A stretch of DNA of 64,000 nt from Galeopsis tetrahit (GCA_963675135.1 OY776120.1:16644001-16708000), one strand, 5' to 3'. Positions 45,403 to 56,918 are shown, numbered from the stretch's first letter. The notes: generated by a model not told the origin, from the sequence alone. Program-made: numbers and translations.

Positions 45403-45557
45403 AGGTTTTTATAATCTCTAGAGTGTAGGCTAAGAGAGTTTTAGTTTATACATTTACTTGCTTTCTTTATTTGCAAAATTCCAAAAATATTTGTGTTTGT
45501 TATCTTGATCTTATTTGCAATTCTCACTCTCGTTTGCTCTTTTGATAGACATGGTTT

Positions 45558-48378
45558 ATGATCACACGATCTAGGAGGAACCACCAAGAAGTGTTACCCT
45601 TAGATCCGGAGATTGAAGCCAATTGTCGAAGAAGGAACGCCGAAAGGAGAAGACTAGAGTTGGAAAGAATGAATCGATGGGAAAATTCGGTTGAAGAAGA
45701 GGAGGAATTTGAGAATCACGGGGTAGAAGGAGTTGAGGAACCTAACGGGAATGGAGGTAACCGACCTCAAGGAGTACTAAGGGACAATTTTCGTCGTAGA
45801 GGTGAAGAGAATATTGGTATGGAGAGAAATGGAGAGCAAAGGGAGGAAAACGGGAATCAACGAGTCTTGAGAGACCACTTCCGCCCTATCCCTAGACCAT
45901 ATGGAGGAGCGGGTAGGGAACCCGTTGATGCTCATAACTTTGAGCTCAAGCCGGCGCTAATCATGATGGTCCAAAACAACCAATTTGGAGGGTTGTCGAA
46001 GGAGGATCCTAACCTCCATTTATCTCAATTCTTAGAGATAAGTGGAATGGTTAAGATCAACCGTGTCCCTCAAGATTACATCCGTCTCCAATTGTTCCAA
46101 TTTTCCCTCCGTGATCGTGCAAAACAATGGTACATGTCTCTTGATCTAAGGACGATCGAAAATTGGGCCGACCTTGTAGATGCCTTTCTTATGAAATATT
46201 TTCCTCCAAGCAAGACCATCAAGATACGAGGAGAGATTTCATCATTTATGCAAGATGAGGATGAGTCCTTAGCCGAAGAGTGGGAGCGCTTCAAAGATTT
46301 GATTAGAAGTTGCCCACAACATGGTTTCTCACGAGATCAACTCATTTGCTACTTCTACAATGGAATGGACCATCGCACGAGAGGGATGGTAGATGCTTCG
46401 GCCGGTGGAGGTTCTTTACTAGGAAAGACGACGGAGGAGGGTTATGTGCTATTGGAAGAGATGGCAAAGAACGGGAACCAATGGCCATCCGAGAGAAGGC
46501 AAGCCCGGAAAGTTGCTTCCACTAAGGAGTCAAATGATTTTGCTACTCCATCCAACAAGGTAGACAAGTTGACTTCGATGATGGCGGCCAAATCATTAAT
46601 GGGACCTAGTGATGATCAATATGAAGAGGCCCATTATATGAACAATCAAAGGGACCGTCATTTTCGAGAAAGAGGTTGGAATGAGAGATAAAATCCCCCT
46701 AACCCAAATCATTACCATCCCGGGTTGAGACACCATGAAAACTTCTCCTATGCCAACACAAGGAATGCCATCATCCCACCTCCAAATTTTAATGTTAGAG
46801 ATGGAGCTATTGTGGAATCTTCATCAAAGTTGTCGTTGGAGGACATGTTTGGTGCTTTTATGGGGGAAACAAAGAACTTCATGAGAGAGACTAGGGAGAA
46901 TGCAAACATAACTCGGCAAAGACTTGATGAACAAGGGAAAATGATAAAAAATGTGGTAAATAATGTGAAAGCCATAGAGAAGCAAGTGAGTCAACTTTCT
47001 AATGTCATCGGTAGTCAACACACTCCGGGGCAATTTCCTTCAAACACGGAGCTCAACCCCAAGGAACATTGCAAGGCTATAAAGCTAAGAAGTGGGACGA
47101 GCTACGATGGGCCAAAGATGCCACAAGAGGAGGAAATGGTAATGGCACCCGAGGATGTCGACAAAGAAGATGGACAAGAGAAAGAAAGGCAAGAGGAGAT
47201 AGTGAGGGAAGAAGAGAAAGTAGAGGAGAAGAAGAGTGAGGAGGCAATCCCTCCTCAAGACAAAGGCAAGAATGTGGTACCTCTTCCATATCCTCAAAGG
47301 TTGAAGAAAAAGGGCTTAGACAACAAATTTGCCAAGTTTGTGGAGATGTTCAAGAAGATCCACATCAACATCCCCTTTGCCGAAGCTTTAGAACAAATGC
47401 CCCATTATTCCAAGTTCTTGAAAGAAATCATGTCAAACAAGAGGAAAATGGTGGAGTATGAAACGGTGCACTTGACCGAGGAGTGTAGCTCAATCATTCA
47501 AGCAAAGCTACCTCAAAAGCTTAGAGACCCCGGATCCTTCACTTTACCATGTGTTATTGGAGATGGAGGTACATTTAAAGCTTTGTGTGATTTGGGAGCT
47601 AGTATTAATCTTATGCCTTTGTCCATATTCAAGTCACTTGGTTTGGGAAAGCTTACACCAACCACAATGAGCCTTCAATTGGCGGATCGATCAATGACAT
47701 ACCCCTTGGGTATAGTAGAAGATGTGTTGGTTAAGATTGATAAGTTCATCTTTCCGGTGGACTTTGTGGTGTTAGATATGGAGGAGGATAAGTATATTCC
47801 ACTCATCTTGGGAAGGCCATTTTTTGGCAACCGGTGGAGCTATCATTAATGTGAGGAAAGGGGAGTTGGAGCTTCAAGTGAACAACGAGAAAGAGTTGTT
47901 CAATATCTACAAGGCCATCAAGTTTAGAGATGATGAGGATGAGGTCTTTGAGTGCAACATGATCAATAATGTGCAAGCTTGTGTGGATATGCACATGGAA
48001 AAAAGCAACTCAAAGGATCCACTTGATTTTTGCATAAGAGAATCTCTTAACTCACTCTCTTCTATTCCTTTTGATTTCAATTTTGATGAGCTTAATGATA
48101 TATAATTGTTTGAATATATGTCTTCTCTTGATGTTTTAAAGGAGCTTCCAATCAAAAAGGAGGAGAAATTCATGGAGATACAACAAGAAGCCAAGTTTGG
48201 GGGGGTTTTACTTGAAGAGTGTCAAAGATTTCCTCACAAAAATCTTGACACTTGGCCCTCATGTTACACATTGGAAGCACCAAAAGAGGAAGCCGAGGAG
48301 AAACCAAAAACTCAAGAGAAGGGAAGGAAGCTCGACTTGAAACCACTTCCGGAGCACTTGAGATATGCTTATCTTGAA
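45558..48378 (+). pseudogene. gag: Athila VII gag-protease (one stop, one frameshift), interrupted by copia C
   Basis: ATG 45558 (MITRSRRNHQEVLPLDPEIE). The capsid region is nearly the same as in Athila V (FELKPALIMMVQNNQFGGL, FSLRDRAKQWYMSL, EEWERFKDLIRSCPQHG). TAA at 46689-46691 breaks the frame once; the homologous position in Athila V is Gln, so a C-to-T change fits. A retropepsin-like domain follows (PCVIGDGGTFKALCDLGASINLMPLS). An extra T in a T6 run at about 47823 then shifts the frame within LGRPF. The polyprotein continues past 47824 to LKPLPEHLRYAYLE, where copia C inserted. There is a further stop at 48103-48105. Confidence 0.88.
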
Positions 48379-48645
48379 TGTTGGGAATAAAATGAGCTAT
48401 GTTTTGATTGAATACCAAAAACCCCCTGAGACATGCCTAAGTCAATGAAAAATATGTTCTAAGAATGTTAGAACATATAGATTATAGGCTAGATGAGAAG
48501 CTGAAATGTTAGGCAGCTCTTAGACAATTAGATGCACAATTTGAGGGGGAACCTATGCTTTGAAGATGATCAAGATCAAGTCTCCCCAAGGCTCAAATTC
48601 TGGAACAAAGAGCAAGGACACTCTATGAAATCTAAGATGCTCTTA

Positions 48646-49078
48646 TCAGGAGAGTTGTCCAGAGAAAATATTCTTAAAGCTCTGATCAGGAGAGTTGTCC
48701 AAAGAAGCTAGCCATATGCAAGAACAAACCTACCTAGCTCAAAAGGACAAGACTACTCAAAGGTTTTGGTCAGGAGAGTTGTCCAGATAAGCCAACTCTA
48801 AAGTATAAAGTGCTCTGATGCAAAAAGACCAATCATGCTGATCAGGAGAGTTGTCCAGAGGAGTTGTCTCAGCTAATTTGACCAAGATCAAGTGCTCTGA
48901 AAGCCTAAGATCAACTATGCTGAAGAGATTGAGACAACCAGTCCCTAAAGGTCCTCAAAGGAATGAGCTAAGACCATACACAAGAGAAATAAAGGGAAAG
49001 AGCCAAGTCATCTGAAGAAGAGCAAGCCAACCATGCTGAAAAGCAAAACTGCTGATAGTGATAAGGAGAGTTGTCCAG
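48646..49078 (+). repeat. Five dispersed GGAGAGTTGTCC repeats in copia C U3
   Basis: Units with the core GGAGAGTTGTCC end at about 48660, 48700, 48784, 48856 and 49076. Four carry TCA before the core, and most continue AGA. Degenerate versions (gaggagttgtctc, ggaatgttgtcct) adjoin. All lie 240-670 bp upstream of the TATA box. Confidence 0.8.
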
Positions 49079-49315
49079 ATGATAAGGAATGTTGTCCTAT
49101 CATTGGATCAACCTTCAGAAGCCATGTCCAAGTCCTAACAAGAAGTCAAACATTGGGAAAAGTGCTGCAGAATGAAGACAAAACTGTTACAGCCGTTTAT
49201 TACCCAAATGAGGACATGTCACTATCAAGAATCTGTCTTCCAGTTTGAAGAACTCAAGGAAGACATTTATAGCAATTTGGGGCTGCCTCTCCAACGGGCA
49301 AATCCTCCATTTTGT

Positions 49316-49324
49316 CTATAAATA
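49316..49324 (+). promoter_or_regulatory. Copia C LTR TATA box
   Basis: CTATAAATA, repeated at 63042-63050 in the 3' LTR. Confidence 0.8.
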
Positions 49325-50240
49325 CAGAAGTGTGAAGACCATTTGAAAGCATCCAACTATCCAACTGACCTCAACATAATCCAACCTAGCTCAAAGTTCT
49401 TACAAGCTAGAGTGCTTTCAAAGCTTACAAAGACTATCTTAGTCTTCAAACACTTCTTCTAAGCTGAACCAAATTGTATATCCATACACAAGCTTAGAGA
49501 GATATCCTATCCTTATACACTGATCTTCATTGTAAAGGATATCTCATTAGTTGGAACCTTACTTCAACCCTTATATCTTTCAAGAGTGAAAGTGAGAAGG
49601 TTGTAGTAGTAGAAGTGGTAGGAGCTGACTGTTGAGAGAAGAACAGTTCAGTTCTGAGTTGAGAAGAGGGTACTAGGACTCTAGACATCCTAGGGATCAA
49701 TTCACCAAGGAGTGGTGTTCTTGATCAAGTGCACCTTGGCACTATAAAACAAGTTAATTCCAAGAGTGAAGGAATTATCCTGTTAAATCAGGGAAAGTGG
49801 ATGTAGGAGCTTGAGTCTCTGAACCACTATAAACTCTTGTGTTGATTTACTTTACAAGTACTTACATTCACTCAACACTGCACACAAAACTGATCTTTCA
49901 AAGATACACATTCAAAAACTGTGCAAAACTGTTTTGGACAACTTCCCTGAAGCTTAACTGGACTGTTTTACATTGACTAAGTGATTTCAGAAATTAAAGG
50001 AGTCTAAACTTAAAGGGCCAACCACTATTCCGCACATATAACTCCCCTAGATAGTTATTCAACTAAGTACTCAATAGTACTTAGTGGATTGATTATCTCA
50101 GAAGAGTTAATCATCCTCAGCAGAGTTGTCCAAGACAACCTTGCTGAGTTCTGGTTTGATCAAAGTTTGAAAAGAATTTGCATACAAGTGTATTCCCCTC
50201 CCCCATACACTTGTTATCTACTCCTTTCAGGACCAACAAG

Positions 50241-50252
50241 TGGTATCAGAGC
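50241..50252 (+). other. Copia C primer-binding site
   Basis: TGGTATCAGAGC, complementary to initiator tRNA-Met, two bases after the LTR. Confidence 0.95.
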
Positions 50253-50379
50253 GGGGGTTCAAAGACCACTGCTTCTGAAAATCCATCTTGATTTTCAAAA
50301 CTCACATATTTGGTGTGGTCACTGAACTGATCTCTATCTGAAATCCATTACTTGTTGATTGATTGATTCTTATTGAGAT

Positions 50380-52851
50380 ATGGCCAACAACAATGCTGTT
50401 CCTCCACCTGCTGTTCAAGGATTAGACAACATGGCCACAAATCCAGTCAATCATATTTCTCATCACAAACTGCCCATGTTTTCTATAGACAATTATGATT
50501 TCTGGAAAATTAGAATGAGGGCTCATCTTGCATCTCTTCATACTGATATGCTTAGAGTAATCACAAGAGAACCTTTTGTGTTTACTCAAACTAACCCCAG
50601 ATTGACAGATGAGCAAAGAGCAGATATAAGGGAATTGATTCCCAAAGATGAGGATGACTTCACTGCTGATGAAAAGAGGAAAGATAATTTAAATTATCTT
50701 GCCATGAACACCCTCTATCAAACAATTCCAGATGCAGTTATGGGTAGAGTCTACCACTGCACCACAGCTAAAGAAATTTGGGATACCCTTGCTGAAATGT
50801 GTGAGGGCACTGAAAAAATCAAGGAGAACAAGCTCCAAGTTGCTGTGCAGAAGTTTGAACAATTCTCAATGGAGACTGATGAGTCCATTGACAAATTTGC
50901 TGGTAGATTCACTGATGTGATGAATGAGATTAATTCACTGGGCAAGATCTACACCAAGAGAGAGGTTGGACTGAAAATCCTAAGGAGTCTCACTCAAAAG
51001 TGGGATGTCTATGCTGTAATGATGCAGAATACCAAAGATCTCTCCACTATGCCCATGCAACAAATATTCTCAGAACTTAAAGCCTATGAGTTTGACCTCA
51101 ATAGAAGAAAGCCTGTTGAGGAACCTTCAAATCCTACTAAGGGAGTGGCATTCAAAGCCAAAGTTGCTGAACCAGAAATGCAGCCCACTCCCAGATCATC
51201 AAAGTCAGTCTCTAAGACTGAAATGAAGGAAGAACTAGCCTTGATGGCTAGAAGGTTTGACAAGCTCAACACAAGGTTTGGTAGATACAAGAAATTCTAC
51301 CAAGATAACAAATTCAGGAGAAGATACAATTCCCCTGAAGATCAGGCTGAGGACAAAAAGCCTGAAGAGAGAAGATCAGAGGACAAGTCCTCTGATAGGA
51401 GAAGATCCAGTAGAGCTGAACCCTCATCATCTAAGAGAAGAGATGAATCCAAGAAGGATGATGATGAAGATCTGTGTTACAACTGCAAAAAGAAAGGGCA
51501 CTTCCAATATGACTGCCCTGAACTAAGCTCTAAAGAAAGAAGAGAAAGACAAGCAAAAAGAGACAGAAAATTCACCAATAGAAAAGCCATGATGGCTGGT
51601 GAAGAATCTGATAGTGCTGAAAGTTTCAACTCTTCTGATGGATTGTTCTCCAACAGTGATGATGATGATGATGTCTGCAACATGGCTCTTGAGGATGATG
51701 AGGTATCCTCTACTTCTAGTTCACCATCATTTATCTCACAAAACACTAGTGAGGTTAACCTGAAACTTTCCTTGGGAAAGTTGATGGAAGATTTCACTAG
51801 ATTACAAGAATTTCATGACAATTGTGTGAGAGAAAATGAAAGACTAGCTACTGAACTCACCAAGAACTCTGAGGTAGCTGTTGATGTCAAGTCTACTGAG
51901 TTGTATCAACAAGTCTTGAGAAAGCTTGAGGAAGCAAATCTCAGGATAGTTGACCAACAAAAGGAGATTGATGATCAACTTCTCTCTCAGAAAAGAAAAG
52001 AATTTGAACTTAAAATTCTAAATGCCAAATTTGAAAATCTCTCACATGAGTATGATATTCTTAAATCAAGTGAAGAGAGCCTGAAATTAAAGATGTCTGC
52101 TTTGAACAAATCCTCTAGAGCAATAGAGGAAATTCAAAGTTATCAAAGACCTATGGCTCAAAGAAGTGGATTAGGCTTTGATCCATTTGAATCTTCACCC
52201 TGTCTTAGTGTTGCATCTACAAGTAACACTAAGAGAATCTTTGTTAAGTCAGTGGCACAACAAGCTGAAAATGAAGTAATTCAGCCACTGAACAAAGGAA
52301 AGGGCAAATTGAATGAAATGCCTACTCAAGTGATTCAGGAGAATAGGCCAAAACCTAAGGAAATGGCCAAAGCTCCTGAGCACAAGAGGAATATTGGTCA
52401 GCAGAGTAGACCCAATGGAAGGGCAACTCTCCTGAACAATGTTCAGAGGAATTATCCAAGGTATAATCAGCCTAGGCCAACTCATCTGAGAAAGCCTCAG
52501 CTGAATAGACCTAAAGAAAACCATCCTTTAAGGCAGAATAAAATGAGACAACCAAAACCCTTCATGCCAAAGGGTAATGGTCATAAAAAGGCCTTTCCTC
52601 AAAGATTTCATCAAGCTGCACAAAGAACTCATAAGTTCAGAAGAGTGGTCAACTCCTCTGAAACTTACAGAGTTAACACATTCACACATACTTTCCCAAA
52701 GGCATTCAAGGGAAAGACAGTGTATGTTGATGCACTAGGAAATCAACTTAGCCACCTTGAATCAATCAGGGTTATTAGGCAAGTTTGGGTTCCCAAAGGT
52801 ACAGCTAACCTCTCAGGACCCAAAACTCAAAGGGTACCTAAAACTATCTAA
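50380..52851 (+). CDS. gag: Copia C gag
   Basis: An 823-residue protein from ATG 50380, ~130 bases after the primer site. The N-terminal region (LPMFSIDNYDFWKIRMRAHL, IWDTLAEMCEGTEKIKENKL) is DUF4219/UBN2-like and would form the capsid. A basic Arg/Ser-rich stretch precedes one CCHC knuckle near residue 366 (CYNCKKKGHFQYDC). Then come an acidic Ser-rich stretch, a coiled coil (~460-590) and a basic Pro/Gln/Arg tail. It ends RQVWVPKGTANLSGPKTQRV... at TAA 52849-52851, in the same frame as pol. The gag is long for copia but usual for SIRE elements. No breaks are seen. Confidence 0.93.
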   Translation: MANNNAVPPPAVQGLDNMATNPVNHISHHKLPMFSIDNYDFWKIRMRAHLASLHTDMLRVITREPFVFTQTNPRLTDEQRADIRELIPKDEDDFTADEKRKDNLNYLAMNTLYQTIPDAVMGRVYHCTTAKEIWDTLAEMCEGTEKIKENKLQVAVQKFEQFSMETDESIDKFAGRFTDVMNEINSLGKIYTKREVGLKILRSLTQKWDVYAVMMQNTKDLSTMPMQQIFSELKAYEFDLNRRKPVEEPSNPTKGVAFKAKVAEPEMQPTPRSSKSVSKTEMKEELALMARRFDKLNTRFGRYKKFYQDNKFRRRYNSPEDQAEDKKPEERRSEDKSSDRRRSSRAEPSSSKRRDESKKDDDEDLCYNCKKKGHFQYDCPELSSKERRERQAKRDRKFTNRKAMMAGEESDSAESFNSSDGLFSNSDDDDDVCNMALEDDEVSSTSSSPSFISQNTSEVNLKLSLGKLMEDFTRLQEFHDNCVRENERLATELTKNSEVAVDVKSTELYQQVLRKLEEANLRIVDQQKEIDDQLLSQKRKEFELKILNAKFENLSHEYDILKSSEESLKLKMSALNKSSRAIEEIQSYQRPMAQRSGLGFDPFESSPCLSVASTSNTKRIFVKSVAQQAENEVIQPLNKGKGKLNEMPTQVIQENRPKPKEMAKAPEHKRNIGQQSRPNGRATLLNNVQRNYPRYNQPRPTHLRKPQLNRPKENHPLRQNKMRQPKPFMPKGNGHKKAFPQRFHQAAQRTHKFRRVVNSSETYRVNTFTHTFPKAFKGKTVYVDALGNQLSHLESIRVIRQVWVPKGTANLSGPKTQRVPKTI

Positions 52852-52862
52852 TTGCAGGTACC
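52833..52862 (+). promoter_or_regulatory. Hairpin enclosing the copia C gag stop codon
   Basis: The perfect 7-bp arms GGTACCT (52833-52839) and AGGTACC (52856-52862) enclose a 16-base loop containing the TAA. The 24 bases 52834-52857 begin GT, end AG and are flanked by GGTACC copies. They could control stop-codon readthrough or be removable in frame; neither is shown. Confidence 0.5.
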
Positions 52863-55800
52863 ATTGGGCCACAAGAAGAGGAGCATGAACAAAAAGACAG
52901 CATGGTACCTTGACAGTGGATGCTCAAGGCACATGACTGGAAACAAGGAACTCCTCTCTGATTTTATTGAAAAAAAAGGCCCAAATGTCACCTTTGGAGA
53001 CAGCTCACAAGCAACAACAAAAGGTTATGGTACTTTGATGATTGGTAACATCAAAGTAACCAATGTATCTTATGTAGCTGGTCTCAAATATAATCTCCTG
53101 AGTATCAGTCAATTCTGTGATAAAGATTTTAATGTTGAGTTCTCAAGTGGAAAGTGTCTAATTAAAGATAAAACTCAAAAAACCCTATTGACTGGAACTA
53201 GGAAGGGAAATGTGTATTTTGCAGACTGGGACAAGTCTACTGATGCTGCATGTTTCATTGCTAAAAGTTCTAGTGAACAAAGTTGGCTATGGCACAAGAG
53301 GCTAAACCACCTGAACTTCAAATCTATGAATAAACTTGCTAGAAATGCATTAGTTAAAGGACTACCTAATGAGGTTTTCATTAAGGAACATGTGTGTAAA
53401 CCATGTCAAGAAGGAAAACAGATTAAAGCCTCATTCAAAGGAAAACCAGTCATTTCCACTGAAAGGGCACTTGAACTTCTACATATGGATCTATTTGGAC
53501 CAATCACCCCTTCAAGCATAAATGGTAGAAAATACACATTAGTGGTAGTAGATGACTTCTCTAGGTTCACATGGGTAGTATTTCTCCTTAATAAGAAGGA
53601 AACACAAGTCAAACTACCTGAACTTCTCAAGAGATTGTCAAATGAGAAAAGCCTTAGTATTATCAAGATAAGATCTGATAAAGGCACTGAGTTCATTAAT
53701 TCATACATCAATGAGTACTGCACATCAAATGGAATAGCTCATGAAACCTCAGCAGCTAGAACTCCCCAACAAAATGGAGTTGCAGAAAGAAGGAATAGAA
53801 CCTTAAAAGAAGCTGCTAGAACTCTAATTGCTGACTCAAATCTACCTAAGAGGTTTTGGGCTGAAGCTATAAACACTGCATGCCATACTCAAAATAGATG
53901 TTTGATCACTAAGGGGCAAGGCAAAACCCCCTATGAACTCTGGAAAGGAAGAATGCCTAAAGTGTCATACTTTCATATATTCGGTTGTAAATGTTTCATT
54001 CACAATAATGGGAAAGAACAGTTGAAAGCCTTTGACAGCAAAGCTGATGAGGGAGTATTTCTTGGATACTCTCAAATCAGTAGAGTTTTCAGAGTCTACA
54101 ACAAGAAATCCCTTATAGTGGAAGAAACACCTCATGTTGTGTTTGATGAATCTTTCTTTGAGATCAGGAATGATCAGTTGGAACCTGAAGAAATCACACA
54201 GAGGACAACCAGATTAAGCCTAAAAGACAAAGACACTGAACTCATAGAAATTGTCCCAATCAACCTACCTGAACATACAACATTGGACAACCATCCTGAA
54301 GGCAACCTTCCTGAGATAAATCCCACAGATGGAAATGGTGAACTGAATGAACCAATCCCAGTTCACATCCAGGTAACAACTACCAATGAAGAAGCAGCTC
54401 CTGCTGAGGTAGTTAATGGGTCAAATAATCAAGGGGGAACTCAAAATGTTGAAAATGCCAATGTCCCTGACATTGAGGACAACACCCCTGATTATGATCC
54501 TGAATTAGATCCTGCATTAAATTATCCTGAATTCTATGATCAAAATGACTCACCTTCAGTAGAGGACAACTCTACTGAAGAGATCAGGAAAAGAAGGACC
54601 TGGTTATCTGACCATCCTACTGACCTGATACTTGGTGATCCAAGTATAGGAGTCAGAACCAGAAAGTTTCATGGTGAAAGTGCTATGTTATGTTGTTTCT
54701 TGTCAGAACAGGAACCAAAAGATATTGAGGAAGCACTTCAAGATGCCAATTGGATCACAGCCATGCAGGAAGAACTGAACCAATTCACCAGAAATGAAGT
54801 ATGGGAGCTGGTGGACAGACCCTCACATCAAAATGTTATTGGAACAAAGTGGGTGTTCAAGAACAAGAAAAATGAAAATGATGTGATTGTCAGAAACAAA
54901 GCAAGACTAGTGGCAAAAGGGTATTGCCAACATGAAGGCATTGACTATGATGAGACATTTGCACCTGTGGCAAGGCTAGAAGCAATAAGGCTCTTTCTAG
55001 CCTATGCAGCCCACAAGAGGTTCAAAGTATACCAAATGGATGTCAAGAGTGCCTTTCTGAATGGAGTCTTGAAAGAAGAAGTCTATGTGGAGCAACCACC
55101 AGGGTTTGAAATTGGAAACCAAGTTTACAGACTCAAGAAAGCTCTATATGGACTCAAACAAGCCCCTAGGGCTTGGTATGATACACTGTCACAATTCCTC
55201 TTGGATCATGGATTCACCAAGGGAACTGTGGACAGAACTCTCTTCAGAATCTCTGAAGGAGAGGACATCTTGCTTGTCCAAATTTATGTGGATGACATAA
55301 TTTTTGGATCCCCTAATGAGAAGCTATGTGAGAAATTCTCCAAGCTCATGCAAAGCAAGTTTGAGATGTCCATGATGGGGTTGATGAACTTCTTTTTGGG
55401 TCTACAAGTCAAGCAATCTAAAGAAGGAATCTTCATCAACCAAGCTAAGTACACCAGAGAAATGATCAAAAAGTTTGGGTGTATAACCAGCAAGCCAGTA
55501 AGGATCCCTATGAACACAAATTGGAAGATGGATCCTGATGAGAGTGGTATTCCAACCAACTCTACTGAGTATAGAGGAATAATTGGTTCACTCCTCTATC
55601 TCACTGCCAGCAGACCTGATATCACCTTTGCAGTAGGTGTTTGTGCAAGATTTCAAGCAAATCCTAAGAAAAGCCACCTTGAGGCTGCAAAGAGGATTTT
55701 GAGGTATCTCAAAGGCACTGAGAATCTAGGCCTTTGGTACCCTGCTGATGACAATATTGAGCTAACTGGCTACTCAGATGCTGATTATGGAGGATGTAGG

Positions 55801-56241
55801 ATTGACAGAAAGTCCACTTCAGGGACTTGTCAATTCTTGGGCAACAAGCTTATTTCATGGTTCTCCAAGAAGCAGAACACAGTGGCCACTTCCACCACTG
55901 AAGCTGAATATGTTGCTGCTGGAAGTTGTTGTGCTCAAATTCTTTGGCTAAGACAACAACTCAGAGACTACAAAGTCAACTCTACTGAAGTGCCAATTTT
56001 CTGTGATAACAATAGTGCCATTGTTATATCACAAAATCCTGTCTTACACACAAGATGCAAGCATGTGGACATCAAGCACCACTTCATTAGAGATCATGTG
56101 GAGAAGAAGGATATCAAGCTAGTGAAAATTCACACAGACCATCAAAAAGCTGATATATTAACCAAGCCACTTGCAGAGGCAAGATTTCTGGAGCTATCAG
56201 CAGAGTTGGGATTACTTGATCCAGGGAAGTTGGACAAATAA
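52852..56241 (+). CDS. pol: Copia C pol: protease, integrase, RT, RNase H
   Basis: 1129 open codons directly after and in frame with the gag stop; no natural ATG precedes the protease closely (first Met at codon 12), so expression must involve readthrough or another mechanism. Protease DSG is at ~21-23 (TAWYLDSGCSRHMTG). The HHCC zinc site is at ~145-190 (LWHKRLNHLNF, CKPCQEGKQ). Integrase D, D, E are near 211 (LHMDLFG), 275 (RSDKG) and 311 (NGVAERRNRTL). RT carries ARLVAKGYCQHEG and YVDDIIFGS near 812. RNase H starts near 973 (GYSDADYGGCRIDRKSTSG) and ends ADILTKPLAEARF. All catalytic motifs are intact. The integrase-RT linker has NLPE-type repeats. Confidence 0.95.
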   Translation: MQVPLGHKKRSMNKKTAWYLDSGCSRHMTGNKELLSDFIEKKGPNVTFGDSSQATTKGYGTLMIGNIKVTNVSYVAGLKYNLLSISQFCDKDFNVEFSSGKCLIKDKTQKTLLTGTRKGNVYFADWDKSTDAACFIAKSSSEQSWLWHKRLNHLNFKSMNKLARNALVKGLPNEVFIKEHVCKPCQEGKQIKASFKGKPVISTERALELLHMDLFGPITPSSINGRKYTLVVVDDFSRFTWVVFLLNKKETQVKLPELLKRLSNEKSLSIIKIRSDKGTEFINSYINEYCTSNGIAHETSAARTPQQNGVAERRNRTLKEAARTLIADSNLPKRFWAEAINTACHTQNRCLITKGQGKTPYELWKGRMPKVSYFHIFGCKCFIHNNGKEQLKAFDSKADEGVFLGYSQISRVFRVYNKKSLIVEETPHVVFDESFFEIRNDQLEPEEITQRTTRLSLKDKDTELIEIVPINLPEHTTLDNHPEGNLPEINPTDGNGELNEPIPVHIQVTTTNEEAAPAEVVNGSNNQGGTQNVENANVPDIEDNTPDYDPELDPALNYPEFYDQNDSPSVEDNSTEEIRKRRTWLSDHPTDLILGDPSIGVRTRKFHGESAMLCCFLSEQEPKDIEEALQDANWITAMQEELNQFTRNEVWELVDRPSHQNVIGTKWVFKNKKNENDVIVRNKARLVAKGYCQHEGIDYDETFAPVARLEAIRLFLAYAAHKRFKVYQMDVKSAFLNGVLKEEVYVEQPPGFEIGNQVYRLKKALYGLKQAPRAWYDTLSQFLLDHGFTKGTVDRTLFRISEGEDILLVQIYVDDIIFGSPNEKLCEKFSKLMQSKFEMSMMGLMNFFLGLQVKQSKEGIFINQAKYTREMIKKFGCITSKPVRIPMNTNWKMDPDESGIPTNSTEYRGIIGSLLYLTASRPDITFAVGVCARFQANPKKSHLEAAKRILRYLKGTENLGLWYPADDNIELTGYSDADYGGCRIDRKSTSGTCQFLGNKLISWFSKKQNTVATSTTEAEYVAAGSCCAQILWLRQQLRDYKVNSTEVPIFCDNNSAIVISQNPVLHTRCKHVDIKHHFIRDHVEKKDIKLVKIHTDHQKADILTKPLAEARFLELSAELGLLDPGKLDK

Positions 56242-56918
56242 GTCCAAAGAAGCTCATTGATTAAGGGGGAAACAAACTCAAGCTTCAGCAGACTTGGTCA
56301 AGTCTACTGAAATTCAGAAACATGACCTTACCTCTTCAGGACACTTGTCCACAGTTCTTCAGGACACTTGTCCATGTAGGGTCAGATAAGTTGTCCTAGC
56401 TATCAAACCAAATCTTGGTATGATAAGCACCTATTTTTGGTGATCAAAACCTATTTCAAAATCTGTCCCATTGAAATACAGTTTTCACCTTTTTGGGATT
56501 TAATTTGTCTCACACCCAAAAGGTCACTTTCCATGCATTAAATGCCAAGATTTAACTCTTGTTTGCATTAAACTTTTTGGGACATGATCTATCTCGAAAA
56601 ATCCCCAGCCTTAAACAAACATTTAAAACCACCCACGTTTTGAATAAAACAGTTATTTCACTGTTACATTGGTTTTTGACCAATGGATCAAAAATGGACA
56701 TCTCCCCTGAAATCAATCCTAGCCGTCCATTTTGGATTTCCATTTTTGCTCACCTTTGAATTGTATCAAGACCTTACCAACTCATTGACAAACATTCTTT
56801 TTAGAATATTCACAAGTCTTAAGATATCCACAAACACTTCTTCCCCAAGTATTCGAAACCCTAACTCAAAAGTTCTTCAAACTCTCTCATTCTTCATCAA
56901 TTTTTTCTGCAATTTTCA
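56242..56918 (+). other. Copia C spacer between pol and extra ORF
   Basis: Non-coding. A purine tract TTAAGGGGGAAAC follows the pol stop (56261-56272). Two CAGGACACTTGTCC words are near 56337 and 56360. An inverted CCAAT pair CATTGGT-5-ACCAATG is at 56667-56685, overlapping a GACCAATGGAT word at 56678-56688 that matches the copia B spacers. Confidence 0.6.

Larger units (their letters stand above)
48379..50238 (+). repeat. Copia C 5' LTR (1860 bp)
   Basis: TGTTGGGAATAAAATG ... GGACCAACA. TATA-like CTATAAATA is at 49316-49324. Five AGGAGAGTTGTCCA-type repeats lie upstream of it. Confidence 0.96.

Noticed and set aside
46310..46525. Alternative-frame ORFs inside Athila gag and copia ORFs
   Set aside because: Shadows of well-supported coding frames on the same or opposite strand.
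49033..49248. A 71-codon frame repeated identically at 62759-62974
   Set aside because: Both copies are the same position in the two LTRs of copia C. Duplication reflects the LTR pair, not a conserved gene.
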